DNA of 64,000 nt from assembly GCF_003315485.1 (NCBI RefSeq), contig NZ_QNSE01000006.1, forward strand, positions 1 to 64,000, given 5' to 3'. Both the position numbers and the translations under genes were made by a program. This DNA is from Marinomonas rhizomae (lineage in GTDB: Bacteria; Pseudomonadota; Gammaproteobacteria; Pseudomonadales; Marinomonadaceae). Shown one piece after another: positions 1 to 9,277 of the stretch (position 1 is the stretch's first letter; every line of letters starts with the position of its first letter). The notes beneath the pieces are model-generated. The model saw only the letters and a program-made list of their open reading frames with translations, made no database searches and was not told the origin of the DNA.

Positions 1-122
1 TTGTTTTGGTGTTGTGAAACATCAAAGCGAATACAAGCCTCAAATAGTCTAAATGACTAAAAAAGGCTTGCTTTGAAAGATGGTATCTCCCCTTGGAAGA
101 CATAAGGGGAGGGAATAAAAAG
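1..122. other. non-coding tail downstream of the GNAT gene with two hairpin-capable segments
   Basis: No gene is visible. Two inverted repeats are present: a nested one at about 34-72 (outer arms CAAGCCT/AGGCTTG, inner arms TAGTC/GACTA) and one at 87-111 (CTCCCCTT/AAGGGGAG). They lie just downstream of the minus-strand acetyltransferase stop, so they could end that transcription unit. Neither has a clean U-tract next to the 87-111 stem, so terminator function is a guess. Confidence 0.35.
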
Positions 123-626
123 CTAAAACTCTCTCCCCAGTAAAAACACGTCTTCTTTAATCTGTTCATTCTGGGCAATATTGGGAAGCAGCCCCCATTG
201 CTCAAACCCCTGACGAGTGAAGAAGCTTTGGCTGTCGAGGTTGCTGGCGTAGATGTAGGCGATAAGGTGGGTAAAACCAAGTGTTGGTCGGTTGGTTTCT
301 AGATATTGAAATAGCTGTGTACCAATGCCTTTTCCTTGGCTATCTGGGAAGACATAGACACTAATTTCACAGGCGGTGTTGAAGGCGGGTAAGCCATAGA
401 AGGGTTCAATGGAGCACCAAGCAATCACCTTTCCCTGCTCTTCTAGAACTAACATAGGATGATTGTCTGTAACGCTTTCTAGCCAATCCATGACATCGAT
501 TAAGCCAATGTGATCTTGTCGATGCCCTGATGTGGCGAAAAGATCACAGCGTTGAAATATCTCTAAAATCGCAGGGGCGTCCTCTAGTTCAGCTAGACGA
601 ACTTCCCTGCGGGGATGAGGGGACAT
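123..626 (-). CDS. GNAT family N-acetyltransferase
   Basis: A 167-residue acetyl-CoA-dependent acyltransferase of the phosphinothricin/YncA-like GNAT type. The N-terminus (REVRLAELEDAPAI) is the usual GNAT strand 1/helix 1. The acetyl-CoA pyrophosphate loop is visible as QGKGIGTQL, followed by a C-terminal NLDSQSFFTRQGFE segment typical of the family's last strands. The substrate cannot be told from sequence; relatives acetylate amino acids, amino-acid analogues or protein N-termini. The reading frame stays open upstream into the DUF2333 gene, but homology begins only at the ATG at 626, which lies 8 bp after that gene's stop, so this start was chosen. It is the last gene of a three-gene minus-strand unit. 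Confidence 0.82.
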   Translation of the reverse strand: MSPHPRREVRLAELEDAPAILEIFQRCDLFATSGHRQDHIGLIDVMDWLESVTDNHPMLVLEEQGKVIAWCSIEPFYGLPAFNTACEISVYVFPDSQGKGIGTQLFQYLETNRPTLGFTHLIAYIYASNLDSQSFFTRQGFEQWGLLPNIAQNEQIKEDVFLLGREF

Positions 627-633
627 TGGCGTG

Positions 634-1650
634 CTAGCCCTGTTCAAGCAAGCGGCGCAAGTCAATAATGGCGGTATTAGCGCGTGCAATGTATGACGCC
701 ATAACCAAAGAATGGTTGGCCAATACACCAAAACCGCTACCATTTAAGATGAAGGGAGACCAAATACTCGCTTGCGTTGCTTCTAGTTCTCGAATGATTT
801 GACGTAGGCTAACCAGCGCGTTTTTATCCTGTAGGGTGAAGATAAAATCCACCTCGACTGCACGCAGCATGTGGATTAGTGCCCAGCTTGTTCCGCGTGC
901 TTCGTAGAAAACATCATCGACTTTTGACCAAGGCGTACGCACGTAACGGGTATTTTCATCTGATTCCAACTGAGGTTTGTCTTCAATGACGCTTGCGGAT
1001 AAGCGCTGAGACAAGCTACCAAGACGAGTGCTGACGTCTGACAACCAGTCTGAAAGGTTGTCTGCACGAGCATAGAATTGCGCCTTGTTGTTGGTTTGTC
1101 CCGCCAGACGGTCAAGGTATTCCATTAACTCTTTGTTGCCACGACGATATTCACTCTCACTGGATGGTAGTGCCCAGCTTTTGTTATCGAAGTTAAATTG
1201 TGGCTCAGCTATTTTTAAATTTACATCTTCTGTGGACTGTGACTGCGAACGACTAAACTCTTTACGGAAGGCTCTTGCCAGGTCTCGAGACTGCACCAAG
1301 GCACCAAATTCCCAAGCTGGCATGTTGTCCATAAATACGCCAGGCGGCATTACGTCGTTACTAATAAATCCACCTGGTTTATCCAGTAAAGTTTCCATAA
1401 TAGTGTGCAGTGTGCTTGCCGTTGTATAACCTGCAACCAGTTTTTTACTGTTGTTTAGATAACCTCGCTCCGTGGCTTTTTCTTTTGCAGTGGCGACCAC
1501 ATCAAACTGATCAGGCTCACTACTCCAGTACATACCTAAAAAGCTCAATAGCACAGCGGCAACAAGCAAAGCAGCCGCCGTGACTTTTCCGACACTTGAA
1601 AAATTAAAGCTTGGCTTTAAACCTTGTAATTTACTTGCTAACCACGACAT
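634..1650 (-). CDS. DUF2333 family protein
   Basis: A 338-residue protein of the uncharacterised DUF2333 family, found in gammaproteobacteria. A single membrane segment near residues 24-43 (ALLVAAVLLSFLGMYW) anchors a long, mostly helical, probably periplasmic domain. The family-typical stretch GYTTASTLHTIMETLLDKPGG is followed by MPPGVFMDNMPAWEFGALVQSRDLAR. The start has a good ribosome binding site (AAGGTAGG) about 8 nt upstream. It follows the lipoprotein gene by 12 bp and precedes the acetyltransferase by 7 bp, so the three are probably co-transcribed. Role is unknown; an envelope function fits the anchor and the lipoprotein neighbour but is inference. Confidence 0.85.
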   Translation of the reverse strand: MSWLASKLQGLKPSFNFSSVGKVTAAALLVAAVLLSFLGMYWSSEPDQFDVVATAKEKATERGYLNNSKKLVAGYTTASTLHTIMETLLDKPGGFISNDVMPPGVFMDNMPAWEFGALVQSRDLARAFRKEFSRSQSQSTEDVNLKIAEPQFNFDNKSWALPSSESEYRRGNKELMEYLDRLAGQTNNKAQFYARADNLSDWLSDVSTRLGSLSQRLSASVIEDKPQLESDENTRYVRTPWSKVDDVFYEARGTSWALIHMLRAVEVDFIFTLQDKNALVSLRQIIRELEATQASIWSPFILNGSGFGVLANHSLVMASYIARANTAIIDLRRLLEQG

Positions 1651-1662
1651 TATTGACCTACC

Positions 1663-2511
1663 TTAATCTTGTTGTAATTCGACCATGTAATCAGCACGAT
1701 GATATGTCATCGCACGTACACGAAATTCGGGAACACGACTGTTAATTATTTGATAAATCAAACGTGCTTCTTTGTCATTTGGCCAGTAAATGACGAGTGG
1801 ACGATCTGCTTTTGCCACGTCATCTATAATAGGCTGAATTTTTTCAATTATCTCATCTTCGCTCAAACTAAAAAGCGTTTTAGGCAATAAAAACTGATCT
1901 TCTTTTAATGGTTCTGGCTCTTGCGGCGTAACCTGCTTTGATTTTTGCAATTGAGACGTTGATTTTGGCTCTCTTACGGCCAGCTCTCGTCTGGCTTTTA
2001 AATCCGTCACTCGCGAGGCCATTTCTACAATAGCTGGGTCCTCTGGGTTCACTGAACGGGCTGAATCTAAATATCGCTTAGCTTGTTTATAGTCATGATT
2101 TTTTGCGGCTTGCCATGCCCACTGAGTGTAGACATCAACAATAGCGGTTATGCCTTGTATAGCTTTAAAGTTACCTGGATCACGACCTAAAGCAGCTTGA
2201 AAATATAAGTTGGCGTTGTCATCCACCGGTGTTAGAAGCCTCTTGGCCGTCAGTGCCGTTTCACCTTGTTCAATTAAGCGTTGGGTCAACTGCTCAAAAG
2301 CCGTTGGCGTTTTTGCTGGTTTAGGCGACGGCGTTTTTAGAGTCGTAGAGCGTTCAGACTCTGCTACTTTATTAATAGAAGCGCTGTCTGGTGCAGGTTG
2401 TGTTATTTCCACTTCTTCAATGGGCTGACTTTTCTCTGTTGACTTCACATTTGACTGACAACCTGTCAGGAAAACTACAACAATTAGAAAAGAAACTAGG
2501 TTTTTACTCAA
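1663..2511 (-). CDS. putative lipoprotein with TPR-like helical repeat
   Basis: About 282 residues. The N-terminus is a lipoprotein signal (LVSFLIVVVFLTGC, lipobox LTGC), followed by a Ser/Thr/Pro-rich linker to about residue 85. Then comes a helical region resembling a tetratricopeptide repeat (FQAALGRDPGNFKAIQGI... ARSVNPEDPAIVEMASRV). A longer in-frame TTG exists at 2526, but the TTG at 2511 is preferred. It has AAGG seven nucleotides upstream (within AAGGGGG) and puts the signal peptide right at the N-terminus. I do not recognise a named family. It heads a unit with DUF2333 and the GNAT gene and is divergent from dsbD. Confidence 0.7.
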   Translation of the reverse strand: MSKNLVSFLIVVVFLTGCQSNVKSTEKSQPIEEVEITQPAPDSASINKVAESERSTTLKTPSPKPAKTPTAFEQLTQRLIEQGETALTAKRLLTPVDDNANLYFQAALGRDPGNFKAIQGITAIVDVYTQWAWQAAKNHDYKQAKRYLDSARSVNPEDPAIVEMASRVTDLKARRELAVREPKSTSQLQKSKQVTPQEPEPLKEDQFLLPKTLFSLSEDEIIEKIQPIIDDVAKADRPLVIYWPNDKEARLIYQIINSRVPEFRVRAMTYHRADYMVELQQD

Positions 2512-2621
2512 TTTGCCCCCTTGCAATTGGCAACTTAAAGGTGGATTGGTAGTCTACACCTTATACTTAGCGTGGTGAAATATGGATTTACACTATACGT
2601 ACAACTTGACTGAAGATATTT

Positions 2622-4442
2622 ATGCGCCTATTCGTTCTACTGTTTTTATTAACCTTCCAAAACTTATCTTACGCTTTCACCTTCGCTCCCACATCAAGAC
2701 TTTCAGAACCTGAATTTTTACCCGTTGAGCAAGCTTTTCAGCTATCTGTTACAGCACCTAAAGATGGTAAATTAACGGCAACTTGGCAGATCAATGATGG
2801 TTACTATTTATACCAAGAACAGTTTGCTTTGTCTGGCGAACACACAGATAAGCTGCATTTCTCTCCGTTTCCTGCCGGAGAAACAAAACAAGACCCTTAT
2901 TATGGTGAAGTAATCGTTTATCGAGATCAATTCACTCTACCAATATATTACGACATCAAATTGGCGCCAGGCACACAAGTAAATGCGGTTCTATCCTATC
3001 AAGGCTGTGCAGATAAAGGTTTATGTTACGCACCGCAAAAAATGCCCATTCAATTTACGATTCCCCCCTTATCATCAGCAGTAGAAAAGCAGCTCACCGC
3101 ATCTCAATCCAGCACCCAAACGGCTCACATGGTTAATTCGAGCATTGCACCTTCTGAAGCGGAATCTGTTAGCCAGCTACTTAATTCAAATAGTTTGACG
3201 GCAACCATTATCGCAGTGTTTGGCTTAGGTTTACTCTTATCTTTCACTCCTTGCGTGTTACCCATGGTGCCTATTGTCAGCGCTATTGTAGTTGGCACTC
3301 GCCATTCAAGGTTAGGTGCGTTTTATTATAGCTTTATTTACGTATTGGCGATGGCATTAACCTATGCTGCTATTGGCGGATTAGTCGGTATTTTTGGTAC
3401 TCAACTTAATCTACAAGCTCAGTTACAAAATCCTATTTTATTGATCGCTAGTGCAATTATCTTTGCTCTGCTTGCTCTGGCAATGTTTGGTGTTTATGAA
3501 ATAAGAGTACCAAGCTCATGGCAACAACGCTTCCAGGTGTCCACAAAACCAACAAGCTCGACTTGGAAATCGACAACAAGCATTTTTATCGCAGGAGTTT
3601 TGTCTACACTAATTGTCTCCCCTTGCGTATCTGCACCACTTGCTGGTGCTTTACTTTACATAAGCAGCCAAGGCAATGCATGGTACGGCGCGATGATGCT
3701 GTTTGTGATGGCTGTTGGAATGGGTATTCCACTATTACTAGTAGGATTATTTGGCCCTAAAGTTTTACCCAAAAACGGCGAGTGGCTGCATGACATCAAG
3801 GTATTGATGGGCTTTGGTTTACTTGCTATGGCAATTTGGCTGATTACTCGTTGGTTACCGATGAGTAGCCATTTATACCTTTGGGGCATTTTAGCACTGG
3901 GGATCAGCAGCTATTTCATTCATCGCGCTTATAAGGTTGCTTCGCACCCTATTAGATGGTTTTTGGTTTTAGTTTTCTTCCTTATTGGTAGTGTTGAATT
4001 TATTGGTGGTACAACGGGTGGCAACAGTCCATTACAACCCTTGGAAAAGTTCTCGTCTTCCTCAACAAACCTAGAAGAGAAAGTGACATTTGATGCCACT
4101 ATCACAAATTTAGATGAACTCGATAGGATTATAGCGAATCAGGACAATCGCCCTATCGTCTTAGACCTTTATGCAGATTGGTGTATCAGCTGCAAAATAT
4201 TAGAAGACATGTTTGCTTCGCCAGATGTATTACCACTGCTCGATAAGGTTCAATTAGTTCGAGTTGATGTCACAGAAAATTCAGCAAAGAACCAAGCATT
4301 AATGCAGAAGTTCGGCCTATTTGGACCACCATCACTGATATTTTTAGATAAAAAAGGCGAAGAACGCAAAGACTTAACCTTAATGGGAGAGCCAACAAAA
4401 CCATCACTCATTGACCGATTAAATTTTGTCACGGCCCCCTAA
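2622..4442 (+). CDS. dsbD: thiol:disulfide interchange protein DsbD
   Basis: A 606-residue inner-membrane reductant conduit that carries electrons from cytoplasmic thioredoxin to periplasmic DsbC-type proteins and cytochrome c maturation. All three DsbD modules are present. There is a signal peptide plus an N-terminal immunoglobulin-like domain with its cysteine pair (C129 in YQGC, C135 in GLCYAP). The transmembrane core has its two redox cysteines in FTPCVLP (C211) and VSPCVSAP. The C-terminal thioredoxin domain carries WCISC (C521/C524). Length matches the family. In Pseudomonas this gene sits just upstream of aroQ-accB-accC; here accB follows directly. The upstream ribosome binding site is weak. 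Confidence 0.95.
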   Translation: MRLFVLLFLLTFQNLSYAFTFAPTSRLSEPEFLPVEQAFQLSVTAPKDGKLTATWQINDGYYLYQEQFALSGEHTDKLHFSPFPAGETKQDPYYGEVIVYRDQFTLPIYYDIKLAPGTQVNAVLSYQGCADKGLCYAPQKMPIQFTIPPLSSAVEKQLTASQSSTQTAHMVNSSIAPSEAESVSQLLNSNSLTATIIAVFGLGLLLSFTPCVLPMVPIVSAIVVGTRHSRLGAFYYSFIYVLAMALTYAAIGGLVGIFGTQLNLQAQLQNPILLIASAIIFALLALAMFGVYEIRVPSSWQQRFQVSTKPTSSTWKSTTSIFIAGVLSTLIVSPCVSAPLAGALLYISSQGNAWYGAMMLFVMAVGMGIPLLLVGLFGPKVLPKNGEWLHDIKVLMGFGLLAMAIWLITRWLPMSSHLYLWGILALGISSYFIHRAYKVASHPIRWFLVLVFFLIGSVEFIGGTTGGNSPLQPLEKFSSSSTNLEEKVTFDATITNLDELDRIIANQDNRPIVLDLYADWCISCKILEDMFASPDVLPLLDKVQLVRVDVTENSAKNQALMQKFGLFGPPSLIFLDKKGEERKDLTLMGEPTKPSLIDRLNFVTAP

Positions 4443-4477
4443 ACTCAACATAAAAAAGCAAGCAGTTTACAGTAGAT

Positions 4478-4504
4478 TAAAAAACACTCATCGCAGATGT
4501 TTTT
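4478..4504 (+). terminator. possible weak rho-independent terminator after dsbD
   Basis: A short CATC-GCA-GATG hairpin flanked by an A-rich left side and TTTTT on the right lies 35 bp after the dsbD stop. The stem is short, so confidence is low. The rest of the 270-bp spacer to accB probably holds the accBC promoter, but no convincing -35/-10 pair stands out. Confidence 0.35.
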
Positions 4505-4714
4505 AGGTTTTTTTGCCGCATAACTGGACAATATCCCGCTTTTTATCGATAATTTCGAGCTACAAGCTTTTACAACTGGTATTTTTATAAAAGCCCTGTT
4601 TGTTGGATTAAGCAAGCAGCATACAAATTTATAAAAGAGGTCTTTATAAAGCCTCTATATAGTCAGTGATAACATAAAGCACTGAACCACCAACACAGAC
4701 AGAAGAGAGTAATT

Positions 4715-5161
4715 ATGGACATTCGTAAAATCAAAAAACTAATCGAGCTTTTAGAAGAATCTAACGTCTACGAGATTGAGATCAAAGAAGGCGAAGAGGC
4801 TGTTCGTATTAGTCGTGGTGGTGCTCCGGTTCAAGCACCTATGATGGCCGCCCCAGTGATGTCAGCACCTGCTGCTGCCCCAGCTGCCGCTTCTACTGCA
4901 GCACCAGAGGCTCCTGCTGCTATCGCAGGTCACTCAGTAAGCTCTCCAATGGTTGGTACTTACTACAAGTCTTCTGCACCAGGTGCTAAGCCTTTCATCG
5001 AAGTGGGACAAAAAGTTAACGTTGGCGATACTATCTGTATCGTTGAAGCAATGAAAATGATGAACCAAATTGAAGCAGATAAGTCTGGTACAATCGGTGC
5101 GATCCTTGTTGAAGACGGCGAGCCAGTTGAATTCGACCAGCCTCTTATTACTATTATTTAA
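4715..5161 (+). CDS. accB: biotin carboxyl carrier protein of acetyl-CoA carboxylase (BCCP)
   Basis: A 148-residue carrier that shuttles carboxybiotin between AccC and the AccAD transcarboxylase for malonyl-CoA synthesis, the first step of fatty acid synthesis. The N-terminal region ([21 protein letters not shown]) starts as in E. coli. A flexible Ala/Pro-rich linker spans about residues 36-72. The C-terminal biotinyl domain has the target EAMKMM, with biotinylated Lys114. It lies 20 bp upstream of accC, the classic accBC operon. A purine-rich ribosome binding site (AGAGAG) precedes the ATG. Confidence 0.97.
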   Translation: MDIRKIKKLIELLEESNVYEIEIKEGEEAVRISRGGAPVQAPMMAAPVMSAPAAAPAAASTAAPEAPAAIAGHSVSSPMVGTYYKSSAPGAKPFIEVGQKVNVGDTICIVEAMKMMNQIEADKSGTIGAILVEDGEPVEFDQPLITII

Positions 5162-5181
5162 TCTAACGCAAAGGTTTCATC

Positions 5182-6522
5182 ATGCTCGATAAGGTATTGA
5201 TTGCTAACCGAGGCGAAATCGCGCTACGTATTTTACGTGCGTGTAAAGAGCTCGGTATCAAAACCGTTGCGGTTCATTCTAAAATTGACCGTGACTTATT
5301 ACATGTGCGCCTTGCAGATGAATCTATCTGCATAGGGCCAAATCCATCAGCTCAAAGTTATTTGAACATCCCAGCCATCATCAGTGCTGCGGAATTAACA
5401 GATACCTCAGCGATTCACCCAGGCTACGGCTTCCTTGCTGAAAATGCAGATTTTGCAGAGCAAGTTGAACGCTCTGGTTTTGCCTTCATCGGCCCTAAAG
5501 CTGAAACAATTCGCCTAATGGGTGACAAAGTTTCTGCTATTAAAGCGATGAAAGAAGCTGGCGTACCAACTGTTCCCGGTTCAAATGGCCCTGTGCCAAC
5601 CAATCCAGAAGAGTGTATCCGCATAGCAAATGAAATCGGCTTTCCGGTTATCGTAAAAGCGGCAGCAGGTGGCGGTGGTCGTGGGATGCGCGTTGTTCAC
5701 AACGAAGGCAGCCTACTAAAATCCATCAGCATTACACAATCTGAAGCTGGTTCTTACTTTGGTGACAGCACGGTTTATATGGAAAAATTCCTACAAAACC
5801 CACGCCACGTAGAAGTACAAGTATTAGCTGATGGCCAAGGCAACGCAGTTCACCTATACGACCGCGATTGTTCTTTGCAACGCCGTCATCAAAAGGTATT
5901 GGAAGAAGCTCCAGCACCAATGTTGAACGAAGAATCCCGCCAAGCTTGTTTAAAAGCCTGTGTTGATGCTTGTATCAAGATCAATTACCGCGGCGCAGGT
6001 ACGTTCGAATTCCTATACGAAGATGGCAACTTCTACTTCATCGAAATGAACACTCGTGTTCAAGTAGAACATCCAGTTACTGAAATGGTAACAGGAGTAG
6101 ACATCGTCAAAGAACAGCTTCGTATTGCTAGCGGCTTGCCATTGTCTTTTAAACAAGAAGATATCAAGCTTAATGGCCACGCAGTTGAGTCTCGTATAAA
6201 CGCAGAAGACTCTAAAACCTTCATGCCTTGCCCAGGTAAAGTGGAGTATTTCCATGCACCAGGCGGTATGGGTGTTCGTGTTGACTCTCATTTGTACAGC
6301 GGCTACTCAGTACCACCAACGTATGATTCCATGATTGCTAAAATCATCTGTCATGCTCCTGATCGTACTGCTGCACTAAAACGCCTTTCTGGCGCTCTAG
6401 ATGAAACATTCATCGATGGTATTAAAACCAACATAGAGCTTCAAAAAGACCTAGTAAATGATTCAAATTTCATTGCTGGTGGCGTTAACATCCATTATTT
6501 GGAGAAAAAACTGGGTCTATAA
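5182..6522 (+). CDS. accC: acetyl-CoA carboxylase biotin carboxylase subunit
   Basis: A 446-residue ATP-grasp enzyme that carboxylates the biotin on AccB using ATP and bicarbonate. It starts [17 protein letters not shown], the standard biotin carboxylase N-terminus. It has the glycine-rich ATP lid ([14 protein letters not shown]), the metal/ATP site segment ([16 protein letters not shown]) and the C-terminal biotin-carboxylase domain. Length and ends match E. coli AccC closely. It is co-transcribed with accB and followed by a strong hairpin before prmA. Confidence 0.98.
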   Translation: MLDKVLIANRGEIALRILRACKELGIKTVAVHSKIDRDLLHVRLADESICIGPNPSAQSYLNIPAIISAAELTDTSAIHPGYGFLAENADFAEQVERSGFAFIGPKAETIRLMGDKVSAIKAMKEAGVPTVPGSNGPVPTNPEECIRIANEIGFPVIVKAAAGGGGRGMRVVHNEGSLLKSISITQSEAGSYFGDSTVYMEKFLQNPRHVEVQVLADGQGNAVHLYDRDCSLQRRHQKVLEEAPAPMLNEESRQACLKACVDACIKINYRGAGTFEFLYEDGNFYFIEMNTRVQVEHPVTEMVTGVDIVKEQLRIASGLPLSFKQEDIKLNGHAVESRINAEDSKTFMPCPGKVEYFHAPGGMGVRVDSHLYSGYSVPPTYDSMIAKIICHAPDRTAALKRLSGALDETFIDGIKTNIELQKDLVNDSNFIAGGVNIHYLEKKLGL

Positions 6523-6533
6523 AGACTGCAGTT

Positions 6534-6568
6534 TTGCCCCTAGTGACATCATAAATCACTAGGGGCAA
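6534..6568 (+). terminator. hairpin between accC and prmA
   Basis: A perfect 13-bp inverted repeat (TTGCCCCTAGTGA ... TCACTAGGGGCAA) with a 9-nt loop lies 12 bp after the accC stop, followed by a modest T-rich stretch (TCATTTTCCT). It probably ends or attenuates the accBC transcript. Confidence 0.7.
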
Positions 6569-6641
6569 TCATTTTCCTCTCGCCTCTCGCTCCAAGCTTC
6601 GCTATTCTATTCCTGTTTGTTTTATTGTTGGACTCCACTTT

Positions 6642-7532
6642 ATGCCTTGGCTTCAAATACGTATTCATACCACGCCCGATCACGTCCCAGCGTTCGAAGA
6701 CACTCTTCTCGACTGTGGCGCCATGGTTGTCACTTTTGAAGACGTTCATGACGACCCTGTATATGAACCAGACCTAAACACCACGCCACTGTGGAAAAAC
6801 ACTAAGGTAACGGGCCTATTTGAGGCTGATGCAGATATTGAGCACATACGCCCAGTGATTGAGCATAAAGCCAGCGCTCTTGGCGAAAACGATATCGACA
6901 TGAAAATAGAAATTGTTGAAGACAAGGATTGGGAAAGAGAGTGGATGGATAACTACCACCCAATTCAATTTGGCGAACGCCTTTGGGTTTGCCCAAGCTG
7001 GCGCGAAGTTCCGGATCCAAATGCAGTCACACTGATGCTGGATCCAGGGTTGGCATTTGGCACAGGCACTCACCCCACTACCGCCTTATGCTTACAATGG
7101 TTAGACAGCATTGATTGCAAGGACAAAACCATTATAGATTACGGTTGTGGTTCAGGTATTCTTGGCATCGCCGGCTTGTTACTTGGCGCAAATAATATGG
7201 TGGGTATCGACATTGATCCACAAGCCGTACAAGCAACCGAAGCCAATGCAGAACGTAATAAAATTGACCCAAACCGCCTAGAGGTAAAACTTCCTCCATA
7301 CGAGTCTGATTTACAAGCTGACATCGTAGTGGCAAACATTCTGGCTGGACCACTTGCTCACTTAGCCCCTACTATTTCCTCTCTAGTAAAAAGTGGTGGT
7401 CAGTTGGCACTCTCTGGCATTCTTGCCAACCAAGCCCAGGAAGTGGTTGAGGCTTATCAAGAATGGTTTACAATTGACTCCATTACTGAAAAAGAAGAAT
7501 GGGTTCGTATTGTTGGCACTAAGCACGCATAA
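6642..7532 (+). CDS. prmA: ribosomal protein L11 methyltransferase
   Basis: A 296-residue SAM-dependent enzyme that trimethylates ribosomal protein L11. The N-terminal substrate-binding domain begins MPWLQIRIHTTPDHVPAFED. The C-terminal Rossmann methyltransferase has motif I DYGCGSGILGIAG, the adenosine-binding acidic end in GIDIDPQAV, and the post-motif NILAGPL typical of PrmA. Length fits the family (about 293-300). It follows accC as in Pseudomonas and is separated from it by a hairpin. Confidence 0.96.
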   Translation: MPWLQIRIHTTPDHVPAFEDTLLDCGAMVVTFEDVHDDPVYEPDLNTTPLWKNTKVTGLFEADADIEHIRPVIEHKASALGENDIDMKIEIVEDKDWEREWMDNYHPIQFGERLWVCPSWREVPDPNAVTLMLDPGLAFGTGTHPTTALCLQWLDSIDCKDKTIIDYGCGSGILGIAGLLLGANNMVGIDIDPQAVQATEANAERNKIDPNRLEVKLPPYESDLQADIVVANILAGPLAHLAPTISSLVKSGGQLALSGILANQAQEVVEAYQEWFTIDSITEKEEWVRIVGTKHA

Positions 7533-7578
7533 TAGCCGTTTTACCCGAGCACAGTTTTAGACAGGAAGATGATACCCT

Positions 7579-8913
7579 ATGGCCAGTAGCCTAATAACAC
7601 GTTGCCCAAAATGTTCAACTGCATTTCGAGTAAGCGATGAAGTATTAAGCATGGCCAAGGGCAAAGTCAGATGTGGCCAATGCTTTCATATTTTTAATGC
7701 TAGCGATACTGCAAATAATAAAACAACCGCTGCTCACGCCGCAAAAAAGCAGAGACATGAACACACCAACCCAACGGTTGAAGTAGCCGCACCTAATAAA
7801 AAAACGCTCGCAGATTCATCACACCAAGCAACGGCGACAGAACAAGCCATCCCAACTAGAGCAAATACTGACAAGCTTATTGATAGTAGACTGGCCCCAG
7901 CGGAAGACATTGTTAACCCTGACTGGCTGCATACATTATTTGATGACGAAGACTTACAGCCCCCCAGCCCAGACACAACAACTCAATCCTCTCTAGAAGA
8001 AACGGAAGCGGCAGAAGCCCAATCGATAGAAACAAGTACGGTCTATCAGGATTCGGCTCGCAAACAAGAACAGGCAAAATACCAAGCGAAAAAAGTAGAG
8101 ACTGAGGCAGCGCGACAGGATGAGCCAGCGCCGTGGGAAGTTGAGCTGGCAGAAGTAGAAGCCGCGCTACAAGCAACACAACAACCTGCTGTAGCAAGCA
8201 AACCTATTACGAAACCTTCACCAGCACCTAAAACGCCTGTAGATGAAAAACCTAGCCCAGAACCGGATTATATGGTCGCCCTGCACTCTTTGGCGCAAAC
8301 TGCAGCAGAGCAAACACGTCCGTCAGACATTAAAAATCAACATACCATTCTTGAGCAATTATCCGCTCAGCAAAGCTTAGCCCCCTTGATGGGTGAAAGT
8401 ACCCCTAAGTCACGCAAGAAAAACAACCATCCTTGGTTATGGTTCTTTGCTTCTCTCTTAGGAGTTGCCTTATTAACCGCACAAGTAGCAACGCATTTTT
8501 TTGAAGAAGGCAGTCGCTCCTCTAATTTTAGAGCCATGTACAAAACAATTTGCTCTTACTCCGGCTGCTCTCTACCAAGATTTGAGGACATCAGTGCCAT
8601 CTCTATTCAACACGTACGCATACAAAGCCACCCATCCATCCCTAACACACTTTTAGTAAATGCCATCATCACAAATACCAGTGATTTTTCTCAACCTATG
8701 CCCAAAATCGCCTTGGAATTTTTTGACTTAAATGGCTTACCAGTGGCGGCACGTCTATTTGCTCCAAGCGACTACCTACACAAAGACTTTCTAGATATCA
8801 CTTATATGCCACCAAATACCCCGATCCATTTGGTCATTCCAATACAAGATCCAGGCGCTCGAGCAGTCACTCATCAACTCAGAGCCTTTCCTACAGACAC
8901 TCGCTCTTACTAG
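7579..8913 (+). CDS. zinc-ribbon and DUF3426 domain membrane protein
   Basis: A 444-residue protein. The N-terminal MJ0042-type zinc ribbon has two CxxC knuckles (RCPKCSTAF and RCGQCFHIF). A long, low-complexity Ala/Glu/Gln/Pro-rich linker follows (about residues 45-270), then one transmembrane segment (WLWFFASLLGVALLTAQVA). The C-terminal DUF3426 domain contains a cysteine pair (ICSYSGCSLPRF) and probably faces the periplasm. Molecular role is unknown. A protein of this architecture usually sits between prmA and dusB/fis in related gammaproteobacteria, so the position supports the call. Ribosome binding site AGGAAG is about 10 nt upstream. Confidence 0.85.
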   Translation: MASSLITRCPKCSTAFRVSDEVLSMAKGKVRCGQCFHIFNASDTANNKTTAAHAAKKQRHEHTNPTVEVAAPNKKTLADSSHQATATEQAIPTRANTDKLIDSRLAPAEDIVNPDWLHTLFDDEDLQPPSPDTTTQSSLEETEAAEAQSIETSTVYQDSARKQEQAKYQAKKVETEAARQDEPAPWEVELAEVEAALQATQQPAVASKPITKPSPAPKTPVDEKPSPEPDYMVALHSLAQTAAEQTRPSDIKNQHTILEQLSAQQSLAPLMGESTPKSRKKNNHPWLWFFASLLGVALLTAQVATHFFEEGSRSSNFRAMYKTICSYSGCSLPRFEDISAISIQHVRIQSHPSIPNTLLVNAIITNTSDFSQPMPKIALEFFDLNGLPVAARLFAPSDYLHKDFLDITYMPPNTPIHLVIPIQDPGARAVTHQLRAFPTDTRSY

Positions 8914-9277
8914 TTTTTAAGCGAGTGCACGACTACTGTGCTCGCCAATACTTTGTTAAATATAGACTCGCTTATTTACGGATTTAACAACATGGGCTCA
9001 TTTATAACCCATAATTAGGCTTTTCCTTCCTGCGTCGACCTAATAACTACATCCATGTAGTTATCCGTTTCTCGTCTTTTTTTCTCGTCTTGGCTTCGCT
9101 CGTGACTTCGTGCAAAGGTCTCTTTTCACTGTTTTAGTGCAAAGGTTAAAAAAAGAACAAAAAATAGTCAGTTTTTAGCCTGTCAAGACTTCAAAAACAA
9201 CGATTGCATAGGTATTATTCACGCCCGCTCGACAGTGTCGACGATCTTTAACATTCAATCCAGTATTCAGGAACATC
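8914..9277. other. 364-bp intergenic region before dusB with palindrome and short direct repeats
   Basis: No gene is visible. The region holds an imperfect hairpin just after the stop (GCGAGTGCAC ... GTGCTCGC, about 8921-8945), a perfect palindrome at 9043-9064, the octamer CTCGTCTT twice (9071-9078, 9084-9091) and the decamer GTGCAAAGGT twice (9110-9119, 9137-9146). The dusB-fis promoter must lie in the distal part, but I cannot place it. Confidence 0.6.
9043..9064. repeat. perfect 22-bp palindromic element (REP-like?)
   Basis: Arms ATAACTACAT (9043-9052) and ATGTAGTTAT (9055-9064) are exact inverses around a CC spacer. There is no U-tract, so a terminator is unlikely. Small palindromes of this kind are often dispersed intergenic repeats; only one copy is seen in this window. 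Confidence 0.5.
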
